Of a DNA stretch of 64,000 nucleotides, positions 9,024-16,780 are shown in pieces (within the stretch, counting starts at the first letter, position 1; every line of letters starts with the position of its first letter). The DNA is taken from assembly GCF_030864005.1 (NCBI RefSeq), contig NZ_CP132976.1:6138001-6202000 (forward strand), given 5' to 3'. The notes beneath the pieces are model-generated. The model was not told where the DNA came from. It did not search any database and saw nothing but the letters and a program-made list of their open reading frames with translations. The position numbers and the translations under genes were made by a program. The DNA is from Achromobacter seleniivolatilans. GTDB lineage: Bacteria; Pseudomonadota; Gammaproteobacteria; Burkholderiales; Burkholderiaceae_B.

Positions 9024-9350
9024 TTAGTCAGGCGTGCCGCTTTTCCACAGACGCACCAGCATGTCGGGCGTGTCGGCTTCCGGTACGTCGAAGCTGAATG
9101 CCGCACCCGTATCACTGCCTTCAAACTCGACCTCTACGTGAAAATAACGCTGGTCGCCGCCAGAGGCTCCGCATTCCGGCACCGCCAGCGCCGCGCGTTG
9201 CAGCGCGTCGCACACTTCTTTGCGCACACCCGGGGGGCAGCTCACCAAGTCAATGCTGCGAGTTTTCGCCAGACCTGGCAGATAGGCGAGACCGCCTTCG
9301 CGGCTGAGTCGTACCAGCTGGGCCAGATCCCATGCGGGCGGGGTGGTCAT
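9024..9350 (-). CDS. Emfourin-type protealysin inhibitor
   Basis: This 108-residue cytosolic protein matches the emfourin family in size, composition and context: a small acidic protein (SREGGLAYLPGLAK near the start, then FHVEVEFEGSDTGAAFSFDV) encoded directly behind a protealysin-like M4 protease. In Serratia proteamaculans emfourin binds and inhibits protealysin. The ATG overlaps the protease stop by 4 bases (9347-9350), so inhibitor and enzyme would be made together. No signal peptide is seen, in line with an intracellular protease/inhibitor pair. The family call rests on motif memory and synteny, not on a search. Confidence 0.8.
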   Translation of the reverse strand: MTTPPAWDLAQLVRLSREGGLAYLPGLAKTRSIDLVSCPPGVRKEVCDALQRAALAVPECGASGGDQRYFHVEVEFEGSDTGAAFSFDVPEADTPDMLVRLWKSGTPD

Positions 9351-10411
9351 GGCTCTACTCCTACCGCCGTCCAGGCCTGGGCGATGGCCTTTTGCACGGC
9401 GGCGTTGTGGTGTTCACGGGCGATCGTCAGCGTCAGTGCGGCAAAGGCCTTGAAGTCCGCATCGTGGCGCAAACGTTTGTCGCACAAGGTGTCGTACCAA
9501 ACGCGGCCGGCGCCATTCCAGGCAGGTCCATTCAACGTGGTCGCAGCCAGGAAGAACGCGCGGTTGGGTATGCCGGAATTGATGTGTACGCCGCCGTTAT
9601 CGCGCGGCGTGTCCACGTAATCGCGCATGTGCGCGGGTTGCGGGTCTTTGCCCAGCACCGGATCATCGTAAGCGCTGCCGGGCTCGGCCATGGAGCGCAA
9701 CGCGCGCGCGCTGACGCGCTCTGTGAACAGGCCCGCGCCCACCAGCCAATCGGCTTGCAACGCTGTCTGGCCCAAGGTGTATTGCTTGACCAGCGCGCCG
9801 AATACGTCGCAAAGGGATTCGTTCAGCGCGCCGGACTGGCCTTGGTACAGCAACGCGGCCTCGGTATCAATCACGCCATGCGTGAGCTCGTGGCCAATGA
9901 TGTCTACCGCGACGGTGAAGCGATTGAAGGTTTCGCCGTCGCCATCGCCAAACACCATCTGCGCGCCGTTCCAGAAAGCGTTGTCATAGTCTTCGCCGTA
10001 GTGCACGGTGCCGGTCAGCGGCAGCCCATGGCCATCGATCGAATGGCGTTTGTAGATGTTCCAGAACAACTTGTAGGTGGCGCCCAGATGGTCATAGGCC
10101 TCATCGACAGCAACATCGCCGCTGGGTGGCCGTCCTTCTGCACGCGCAAGTTTTCCCGGTAGCGTGGTGGTGTTGGCGGCATCATGCACCGCGCGCTGGA
10201 GTGCGCCAGGAGGCGTGGCGGGCGTGCCCGGCGCCAGCGTTGCGCGGGGGGGCGCTTGCGTCATTTCGCGCAGGCCGCGTTGCTGCTGGTCGATGATCAG
10301 CGTCTTGACCGCGGGCATGCTGACGCGGGCGTCCGAGTGCTGGGATAAGCGATCCAGCACATACGGCGGTATCACGCCGATCAAGGGCGCAGACTCGGAA
10401 GGACGGGGCAT
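9347..10411 (-). CDS. Protealysin-like M4 zinc metallopeptidase
   Basis: This is a thermolysin-family (M4) protease of 354 residues without a classical signal peptide. The zinc site HELTH is visible in DIIGHELTHGVID, followed by ALNESLCDVFGALV, which supplies the third ligand Glu, and by the substrate-side motif HINSGIPNRAFFLAA with its catalytic-region His. The short N-terminal propeptide contains IPPYVLDRL, the PPYIL-like motif that marks protealysin-type precursors, which are processed autocatalytically. Protealysin relatives cleave actin and bacterial OmpX and affect host invasion; whether that applies here is unknown. It forms a two-gene operon with its inhibitor. Confidence 0.93.
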   Translation of the reverse strand: MPRPSESAPLIGVIPPYVLDRLSQHSDARVSMPAVKTLIIDQQQRGLREMTQAPPRATLAPGTPATPPGALQRAVHDAANTTTLPGKLARAEGRPPSGDVAVDEAYDHLGATYKLFWNIYKRHSIDGHGLPLTGTVHYGEDYDNAFWNGAQMVFGDGDGETFNRFTVAVDIIGHELTHGVIDTEAALLYQGQSGALNESLCDVFGALVKQYTLGQTALQADWLVGAGLFTERVSARALRSMAEPGSAYDDPVLGKDPQPAHMRDYVDTPRDNGGVHINSGIPNRAFFLAATTLNGPAWNGAGRVWYDTLCDKRLRHDADFKAFAALTLTIAREHHNAAVQKAIAQAWTAVGVEP

Positions 10412-10611
10412 AAACGGTCTCCGTGTTTAGCGCCGGGCGGACGTGCCGGCGCAGGCCAGATTTCACGGTAGCAGATCGTGTGGCGGGCATGCGGTAACAG
10501 TCTGCGGCTTGATGCGAGCAAGCGTGCGGCCGTGCGCCATGTGTCTCGACAGTGTGGCGCGCTTCCGGTACTTTCATTGCGTTTTTCGAATCCAAACGAC
10601 GCGCCCTATTT

Positions 10612-11259
10612 ATGCCATCTTCCAATTACCGCATCCAGAGCATCACCCTGAACGACACCCATCTGCTGCTGACGCTGGCAGATGGGCAGGTGCTTGCCGA
10701 GCCCATCAAGCGCTACATCCGGCTTGAAAAAGCCACGCCCGCCGAACGCGAGCAATGGCAGTTGGTGGACGATGGCCACGGCGTGGTGTGGCCTGCGCTG
10801 TGGGAGCCGTCTGCCGATGGCATGTTGAATGTGCATGATCTGCTCTGGGATCAGCATTACGAACAGGCGATGGCCAAACTCAGCGCCGCGCAGTGGAAGC
10901 TGGACGAGTTGTCACCCACCGATCAGGAGCTGGTGGCGTTGTGGCGCATGGAGGCCGACATCAACAACGGCGGCTTCATGCAGTTCCTGTGCAATTGGGG
11001 GGACCCAACTTGCCAACTGGCGTTGCAGGCGCTGCGCAAGGTTGGGGCGTTGCACATGCTGGCGGTGCTGACACGCATGCGCGGTTTGATCGACCGTTTT
11101 GAAGACGCGCCAGAGGTCATCGCGCTCAATGACATTTACGGCGCGATGACGGAAGCAGAGCAGCAGGAAATGGAAGACCTGGATCACAAGTTCTGGGATT
11201 ATCCCGACCAGCTCTCACGTTTGGGCCTGCGTTGTTACGGAGCGCCGGCGCGGGCTTGA
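10612..11259 (+). CDS. DUF2442-DUF4375 (DMP19-like) two-domain protein
   Basis: This 215-residue cytosolic protein seems to join two domains. Residues 1 to about 70 (LNDTHLLLTLADGQVLAEPI, then RLEKATPAER and WQLVDDGHGVVWP) fit DUF2442, and residues 95-205 (ALWRMEADINNGGFMQFLCNWG) fit the DUF4375/DMP19 family, which includes a DNA-mimic protein in Neisseria. No enzyme motif is visible and a function cannot be given. The ATG at 10612 is preferred to 10552 because the DUF2442 similarity begins right after it. It stands alone, between the divergent protease operon and the prohibitin pair. Confidence 0.8.
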   Translation: MPSSNYRIQSITLNDTHLLLTLADGQVLAEPIKRYIRLEKATPAEREQWQLVDDGHGVVWPALWEPSADGMLNVHDLLWDQHYEQAMAKLSAAQWKLDELSPTDQELVALWRMEADINNGGFMQFLCNWGDPTCQLALQALRKVGALHMLAVLTRMRGLIDRFEDAPEVIALNDIYGAMTEAEQQEMEDLDHKFWDYPDQLSRLGLRCYGAPARA

Positions 11260-11392
11260 ACCGGCTTTTGTCCCGCTATTGACGTATTCGGGAACGTTCT
11301 GCAATGCATGGCTACATTCAAGCCCATTTAAAGGACCATCTGCCCCCTGCTCGGGATAGAATCCGGTGCTTCATTCCCGGGGGGGACGCTCG

Positions 11393-11509
11393 ATGAGGTA
11401 TTTCCTGATCTTGGTTGGGGCGGCTGTGGTCGCCTATTTGCTTGCTCGCGGCATTGCCGCCGTGCTCTCGGACCGTAAACGCTCAAAATCAGAAAGGGAT
11501 TCCAAGTGA
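11393..11509 (+). CDS. 38-residue membrane protein coupled to the prohibitin-like gene
   Basis: This short reading frame (ATG at 11393, TGA at 11507) encodes an N-terminal hydrophobic helix, FLILVGAAVVAYLLARGI, and a basic tail ending RKRSKSERDSK. That is a plausible single-pass inner-membrane protein with the tail in the cytosol. It follows a GGGGGGAC purine run as ribosome binding site. The start codon of the next gene (GTG at 11506) overlaps its stop as GTGA, which supports it being a real translated gene that feeds ribosomes into the SPFH protein. I do not recognise a family. Confidence 0.6.
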   Translation: MRYFLILVGAAVVAYLLARGIAAVLSDRKRSKSERDSK

Positions 11510-12408
11510 AGCCGACAGACATTCAGATGATCAAGAATATCGGCGGGCCCAAGGCGGGCAGTGCCAAGATCGCTATCGGCACGATTATTTTGCTTTTGCT
11601 GATCCTGTCCCTGGCGTTTGGTTCGTGGTTCCAGGTTGATCAGGGCGAGCGCGGTGTGGTGCTGCGTAACGGCAAGCTGGTGCGCGTGTCCGAGCCAGGC
11701 CTGGATTTCAAGACGCCCTTCATCGACAACGTGATGACGGTGTCCGTGCGTGACCACACGTTTGTGTTCGAGAAGCTGGAAGCCTATAGCTATGACCAGC
11801 AGCCGGCGCATTTGCGCGTGTCCGTGACCTATCGCGTTCCGCCCGAGCACGTGGCAGAGCTGTATTCCGAATACGGCACCATCGGCAATCTGCAAATGCG
11901 CGTGCTGGAACGCAAGACGCCTGATGCAGTGAAGAATGTGTTTGGCCAATACACCGCAGTGCGCGCCATTCAGGAACGCCAGAAGCTGGGCCTGGATGTG
12001 AACAACGCGGTGTTGAAGACGATGGAAGGCGCGCCGGTTCAAGTGGTGGGCGTGCAGATCGAAGAAGTTGGCTTCTCGCAAGCCTATGAACACTCCATCG
12101 AGCAACGCATGTTGGCTCAGGTGCAGATTGAAACGACGCGCCAGCAAAAAGAAACGGCGATGATCAACGCCGAAATCCAGGTGGTCAAAGCCAAGGCCGA
12201 GGCAGACGCGCGCCGTCAGCAATTTACGGCTGAAGCTGATGGCATCCGTATGCGTGGCGACGCTGAAGCAGCATCGATCCGCGCCAAGGCCGAGGCGCTC
12301 GCTGCCAACACCAATCTGGTGAGCTTGAATGCCGTTGAGAAATGGGACGGCGTGCTGCCGTCGACGCAAGTCCCAGGTTCGGCCATGCCGTTTATCGGCA
12401 TCAAGTAA
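11506..12408 (+). CDS. Prohibitin-like SPFH/Band 7 membrane protein
   Basis: This 300-residue protein has one N-terminal transmembrane helix (about 25-45, TIILLLLILSLAF) and an SPFH/Band 7 domain starting at VDQGERGVVLRNGKLV and running through SVTYRVPPEHVAELY. An Ala/Glu-rich coiled coil follows (about 205-275, KAKAEADARRQQF). Prohibitin-like proteins form large ring scaffolds on the inner membrane and often work with membrane proteases, but no HflC/FtsH gene is nearby. GTG start at 11506, with AGAAAGGG upstream, overlaps the stop of the 38-residue gene. It converges with the EAL protein gene with only 9 bases between the stops. Confidence 0.9.
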   Translation: MKPTDIQMIKNIGGPKAGSAKIAIGTIILLLLILSLAFGSWFQVDQGERGVVLRNGKLVRVSEPGLDFKTPFIDNVMTVSVRDHTFVFEKLEAYSYDQQPAHLRVSVTYRVPPEHVAELYSEYGTIGNLQMRVLERKTPDAVKNVFGQYTAVRAIQERQKLGLDVNNAVLKTMEGAPVQVVGVQIEEVGFSQAYEHSIEQRMLAQVQIETTRQQKETAMINAEIQVVKAKAEADARRQQFTAEADGIRMRGDAEAASIRAKAEALAANTNLVSLNAVEKWDGVLPSTQVPGSAMPFIGIK

Positions 12409-12417
12409 GGCTGAGGA

Positions 12418-14505
12418 TCAAGCGGGCGCCTCCATCGGAGACGCCTGCTGCCGCTGGCGGGTGTAGTCCATGATGTGCTCGCCCGTCAGCGCCTTGCTGT
12501 AGTACCAGCCTTGCACGATGATCTCGGCGCTAGAGGTCAGCGCTCTTAACTGCTGATCTGTTTCTACACCTTCCACAATGATCTGCAGGTTGAGCGCTTC
12601 GCAAAAGCGCAGCAGCCCGCTCATCACCAGGGCGCCCCGATCGCTGCTTTGCGCCACGACGAAGCTGCGGTCGATCTTGACCGCGTCGATCTGAAATTGA
12701 TGCAGGTAGCTCAGGGCGGAATAGCCCGTGCCGAAGTCGTCGATATAGATGCGCGCGCCTATGTCGTGCAGATGGCCAAAGGCCGTGTGCAGCGCTTGGG
12801 CATCTTCCACCAGCGCATCTTCAGTCAATTCCACGGAGACCTGTCCGTGAGTCTGCGCCAGTATTCTGATCAACTTGTCCAGATAAACGCTGGACGTCAG
12901 TGTGCCTGCCGTGACGTTGATCGTCATCGGCAGGGTGAAACCCTGAGCGTGCCATTGCTGACATTGCAGCACCGCCTGCCTGGCCACCCATAGATCCACT
13001 TCACGCATCAGGTCCGCCTGCGCCAGCCATCGCAGGAATTCCAGCGGCGCTTGCTGCGTGCCTTCAGGTCCTGTGGCTCGCAGCAGCGCTTCGCAGCCAG
13101 TACACAGGCCGCTGCGCAGCGAGATCTGCGGTTGGAATTCCAGATAGAAGTCGTATTCGCTGATGGTGCGGATGCGCGAAATTTCGGCCTGACGGCGGGC
13201 GCGGTTGGTATAGGTTGAGACAACGGGGTCGTTCGCGTACAAGAGCGATTCCTCTCGCAGCCTAGGGAAAGTCGTGTCCAGCGATTTGAAGTAGACCGTC
13301 GCGCTATCTGTGCGCTGGCGTTCCAGGGCAATGACGTAGGGCGCATAGATGCAGGCCCCCAGGGCCAGCAATGCCACTTGCAAGGCGGCGCCGCTCCAGT
13401 GGCCGCCCGCGCCAACGTAGGCGTTGAACAGTACGGGCGACGTCAAGGGCAGGGTCAATGTGGCGGGCGTCAACCAGCCCAGCTGCACCGTTCCCAATGC
13501 GATGAGGGTGTTGGTGACCGGCACCAGCACGAAGGGCGCCAGCAGCCGCGGGTTCAGGATCAGAGGCAGGCCGAACAGCAGGATTTCGTTAACGTTCAAT
13601 AACGACACGGGCAGGCTGGCCAGCGCCAGCACCCGCAACGAGTTGCTGCGCGAGAACAGCAAAATAGCTGCAACCAGCGACAAGGTTGCGCCAGACCCTC
13701 CGATAAACACAAAGGCGCCCAGCAGAGTGCTGTTCAGCGCATACATGCCTTCGTAACCGGCGTTGGCGCTGGCCGCGTTCAGCATGGTGGCCTGATCCAT
13801 CACATTCATGATGGGCGCCAGCGCGTGAAAGCCGTGGATGCCGAAGAACCACAGTACTGAGTTCAACGCCGCGATCAAGGGGCCTGTAATGAAGGGGCTG
13901 TCCAGTGACGCCATGTCCATCGGGATGTTGAATTGCGTCACGCCCGGAATGCGCAGCGCGGCGGACAGGACCAGCACCACAAGACCGGCCGTCAGCAACC
14001 CGGGCACCACCATATTCAGCGTGTCGCGCACGTTTTCGCTGATCAGGCCGTCCGGCGCCAGGCGTGTCCAGCGGCGGCGATATAAGCGGGCCATCAAGGG
14101 GACGTTTCCCAGCGGCGAAACGATGGCAATGAACAGCACCAGGGTTGCGGCTAGCTGTGGATAAGGCGCCAGCACGCTTTGGGCGATCACGACGTACGAC
14201 AGGCAAAGAAACGCCGTGGGCAGATGGGGCAGGCGATGCCGGATCGACAGCATGTAGCCGATGGACGCGCCGACCAGAAGGGGCATGATCCCGGCCAGCT
14301 TGTCGTGTACGCCCAGAAGCAGATCGGCGAAGGCGGCGGGCAGCCCAAGTTGGCGGGCCACCACGGAGAGCACCAGGAACAGCGCCGAGACCAACAGGCA
14401 CGGCATCGTCCACAGCAATCCTTCGCGTATCGCCCGCAGGGCGTTGGCGCCTGCGAGCGCGGCTAGCCGATCTTTTGGATACCGCAAGAACTTCGACTTC
14501 GGCAT
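12418..14505 (-). CDS. PTS EIIC-like membrane domain fused to an EAL phosphodiesterase
   Basis: This 695-residue protein has an N-terminal PTS EIIC-type sugar permease domain (about 1-400, roughly ten hydrophobic helices, including FGIHGFHALAPIMN and LLFGLPLILNP) and a C-terminal EAL domain (about 435-680). The catalytic signature for c-di-GMP hydrolysis looks complete: CEALLR, TINVTAG, VELTED, IDDFGTGYSALSYL, VKIDRSF, IVEGVET and QGWYYSKAL. The likely role is a membrane sensor that changes c-di-GMP turnover when it binds a sugar. No EIIA, EIIB, HPr or EI gene is nearby, so transport by phosphorylation is unlikely from this locus. It is monocistronic. Confidence 0.93.
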   Translation of the reverse strand: MPKSKFLRYPKDRLAALAGANALRAIREGLLWTMPCLLVSALFLVLSVVARQLGLPAAFADLLLGVHDKLAGIMPLLVGASIGYMLSIRHRLPHLPTAFLCLSYVVIAQSVLAPYPQLAATLVLFIAIVSPLGNVPLMARLYRRRWTRLAPDGLISENVRDTLNMVVPGLLTAGLVVLVLSAALRIPGVTQFNIPMDMASLDSPFITGPLIAALNSVLWFFGIHGFHALAPIMNVMDQATMLNAASANAGYEGMYALNSTLLGAFVFIGGSGATLSLVAAILLFSRSNSLRVLALASLPVSLLNVNEILLFGLPLILNPRLLAPFVLVPVTNTLIALGTVQLGWLTPATLTLPLTSPVLFNAYVGAGGHWSGAALQVALLALGACIYAPYVIALERQRTDSATVYFKSLDTTFPRLREESLLYANDPVVSTYTNRARRQAEISRIRTISEYDFYLEFQPQISLRSGLCTGCEALLRATGPEGTQQAPLEFLRWLAQADLMREVDLWVARQAVLQCQQWHAQGFTLPMTINVTAGTLTSSVYLDKLIRILAQTHGQVSVELTEDALVEDAQALHTAFGHLHDIGARIYIDDFGTGYSALSYLHQFQIDAVKIDRSFVVAQSSDRGALVMSGLLRFCEALNLQIIVEGVETDQQLRALTSSAEIIVQGWYYSKALTGEHIMDYTRQRQQASPMEAPA

Positions 14506-14771
14506 GACGGTCCGCCACGTGATTCCTGCAAACGAGGAAAGGGCTGTCCCCCGGTTTTTGTAAGCATACTTTTCCGCATCCTAGCGCCTGTGTTCCGGTT
14601 GGTGCAATCTGAAGGGCGGATCATCCTAGGGAATCCCCTGAGTCAAGAATTGCAAACGGGGCGCAAGCTGGCAGTACAAGTAAGAAGTGCGCGCCATACG
14701 ATAGGCCGAAAGACCATCGGGTTCGCGGAAGTGGCGCGCTGGCCAATAAGCTTCACCAGAAGGAGACATGG

Positions 14772-15014
14772 ATGTCTCAGTTGGATTGGACGTCCGGCGA
14801 TACCGCGCCGGAGCGGCAGGGCTACTACGAAACGCAGTTCGACACGGGACGTACTGCAATTACGCTGTACAGCGTGTTGGGATGGATGCCGGTGAAGACG
14901 CCCGGCACCATGGTGGGCTGGAGGCCGCTGCCGCCAGACGCCGAGAAGCAGGAAGCCGAACGGCATATTCAGGAAATACGCGCGGCGCAGAGCCATATCC
15001 CCATGGATTACTAG
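14772..15014 (+). CDS. Small hypothetical protein, DUF551-like tail
   Basis: This 80-residue soluble protein starts at an ATG preceded by AGAAGGAGA, a strong ribosome binding site eight bases upstream. The segment VKTPGTMVGWRPLPPDA recalls the W-x-PLP ending of DUF551-type small proteins often found in phages, but the match is short and uncertain. It lies alone between the EIIC-EAL gene and the first iron-signalling cassette. The 266 bases upstream (14506-14771) hold only the divergent promoters, with no repeat or RNA gene that I can see. Confidence 0.65.
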   Translation: MSQLDWTSGDTAPERQGYYETQFDTGRTAITLYSVLGWMPVKTPGTMVGWRPLPPDAEKQEAERHIQEIRAAQSHIPMDY

Positions 15015-15059
15015 GATCAGGAACGGGTTGGCCAGGCACGGATGTCAGACAAGAGTTGC

Positions 15060-15078
15060 GATAATGAGAATTATTTGT
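15060..15078 (+). promoter_or_regulatory. Fur box before iron-signalling cassette 1
   Basis: The 19 bases GATAATGAGAATTATTTGT match 14 of 19 positions of the classical Fur consensus. It lies 40 bases before the sigma factor start at 15119, as expected for iron repression of a FecI-type gene. Confidence 0.75.
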
Positions 15079-15118
15079 AAAATTCGCAGCCTTGCCCTCT
15101 ACGCAATCCGATTGGCCC

Positions 15119-15622
15119 ATGTCCCGTTCCTCTACGCCTCGCACCGGCTGGCTCGCCTACTATGACGAGCTGGTGGGCGTATGGAGCCGGCGCACGGGCA
15201 ATCGTCACGATGCCGAGGATGCTGCGCACGATGCCATCGAATGCCTGCTGAAGGCGGACGCTAGTGTCGCACTGAAGGCGCGCGGTTATTTGTTCCAGGC
15301 CGCCGGACACCGTCTGATTGATCGCTGGCGGCGGCAGGACCGGGCGGAACATATCCCGCTCGAAGACCTGGCTGATGCGGACCAGTTGGTTCTTGATGAT
15401 CCCGAAGCGCCCGTGCGCGCGGCGCGATTGGCAGACGACCTGGCCAAAGTCCTGGCAGAATTACCGCCCAAATGCCGCGAGGCGTTCGTGCTGAACCGCA
15501 TTGAAGGCTGGACGCAGGCCGAAATAGCGGAACATATGGGCTTGTCCAAGAATATGATTGAGCGCCACGTCATGCGCGCCATTGAATTTGTGCGCGACCG
15601 CATGCGTGAACACAATCCATGA
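15119..15622 (+). CDS. FecI-family ECF sigma factor, cassette 1
   Basis: This 167-residue extracytoplasmic-function sigma factor would direct RNA polymerase to the downstream receptor gene when its ligand is sensed. Region 2 is visible as GNRHDAEDAAHDAIECLL and region 4 as ELPPKCREAFVLNRIEGWTQ followed by an HTH (IAEHMGLSKNMIERHV). The start at 15119 (MSRSSTPR) was chosen because it leaves the Fur box upstream and gives the usual length. The stop overlaps the fecR start (ATGA). It forms a complete unit with the anti-sigma and receptor genes that follow. Confidence 0.94.
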   Translation: MSRSSTPRTGWLAYYDELVGVWSRRTGNRHDAEDAAHDAIECLLKADASVALKARGYLFQAAGHRLIDRWRRQDRAEHIPLEDLADADQLVLDDPEAPVRAARLADDLAKVLAELPPKCREAFVLNRIEGWTQAEIAEHMGLSKNMIERHVMRAIEFVRDRMREHNP

Positions 15623-16623
15623 TGATGTTTTCTTTTTCCAACCGCGACGCTTCAAGCGAGCCGGCCACCGCCGCATGGTGGTTTGCGCGCTGGCATTCGG
15701 GTGAATTGACGCGCCGCGACCGGCGCGAGTTCGCCCGGTGGCGGCTCGCCCATCCTGATGCCGCGGCGGATTTCGATCGTATGCAGCAGTTGGGCGCAAC
15801 GGCAGCGAAGTTGCCCCGGGATCAGGTCAAGTCCTTGCTTGGCGGCACGGTGCCGGTGCGTCCGCGGCCGCAACTGCGCGTGGAGCGCGGGCAAACCCTG
15901 CGCCTGGCTGCCGCCTGTGCCGCCGTGGTTGCGGTGGCCGTGGCCGTATGGTGGAGCTTGCCGGCCGACGCGCCATCCTATGCCACGCTTGTCAGCACCG
16001 AACGCGGCGAACGCCGTCAGGTCACGCTGCCCGATGGTTCGGTACTGGACGTCAATAGCGGCACTCAAGCCCATGTGAAACTCTACGCCGATCGGCGCGT
16101 TGTGGAGCTGGACGCCGGAGAAGTCCTTTTCACTGTCACGCACGACGCCACGCGGCCATTTACCGTGCGCGCAGGCAGCGGTGACGTGCGCGTGACAGGC
16201 ACCGTGTTCGATGTGCGCCGCGACCCCGATCAGGTGGCCGTGCTGGTGGAGTCGGGTTCGGTACAGGTGTCGGGCGGACACTGGTGGAACCTTGGGCATG
16301 CCGTGCTGCGGGCCGGGCAGGGCATACGGGTGCCGGGCAGCGGCGCGATTGGCGTGCCTGCGCCCGCCGATGTCTCCACGGCAATTGCGTGGCGCGAGGG
16401 GCGCGTGGTGTTCAAGAACACACCGTTAACGGAAGTCGTGCGCGAAATGAACCGTTATCTGGCGACGCCGTTGCGGCTGGCGGACAGCAAGGCGGGGCGT
16501 TTGCGGGTGTCGGCGTCGTTCACGCTGGACCGGCCTGATGCGCTGATTGATGCGCTGCCGGCAGTCGTGCCTGTGCGGCTGACTGCCAGCCCCAGCGGTT
16601 TCATCGACATCAGCGCCAACTAA
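15619..16623 (+). CDS. FecR-family anti-sigma factor, cassette 1
   Basis: This 334-residue inner-membrane regulator transmits the receptor signal to the sigma factor. An N-terminal DUF4880-type cytosolic domain (WWFARWHSGELTRRDRREF) binds the sigma factor; one membrane helix follows (about 92-115, LAAACAAVVAVAVAVWW); the periplasmic FecR domain begins at STERGERRQVTLPDGSVLDV. The C-terminal part (REMNRYLATPLRLAD) is the segment that meets the receptor's signalling domain in this family. Three in-frame ATGs follow one another (15619, 15622, 15625); the first overlaps the sigma gene stop. Confidence 0.94.
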   Translation: MMMFSFSNRDASSEPATAAWWFARWHSGELTRRDRREFARWRLAHPDAAADFDRMQQLGATAAKLPRDQVKSLLGGTVPVRPRPQLRVERGQTLRLAAACAAVVAVAVAVWWSLPADAPSYATLVSTERGERRQVTLPDGSVLDVNSGTQAHVKLYADRRVVELDAGEVLFTVTHDATRPFTVRAGSGDVRVTGTVFDVRRDPDQVAVLVESGSVQVSGGHWWNLGHAVLRAGQGIRVPGSGAIGVPAPADVSTAIAWREGRVVFKNTPLTEVVREMNRYLATPLRLADSKAGRLRVSASFTLDRPDALIDALPAVVPVRLTASPSGFIDISAN

Positions 16624-16651
16624 GGCCACCCAGTCAGGCAGCTCGGCCGCT

Positions 16652-16665
16652 GTTACAAAATAATC
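16652..16665 (+). promoter_or_regulatory. GTTAC element, candidate sigma-specific promoter for receptor 1
   Basis: GTTACAAAATAATC lies 129 bases before the receptor start, just after fecR. The closely similar GTTACAAATTAATC precedes receptor 3, and a GTAAC core precedes receptor 2 at nearly the same place. This conservation suggests a promoter element read by the cognate FecI-type sigma factor. The similarity is seen; the role is inferred. Confidence 0.4.
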
Positions 16666-16780
16666 CGGGCAGACATTCAGGTATTTCGCCAACTGGTTCG
16701 TTCTACGAAGGAAGGCGCATTTCGCCACCCTCCCGCTTCTGGGGCAACCCCGATCCGTCGAACCGAAACAGCAGGTACTT

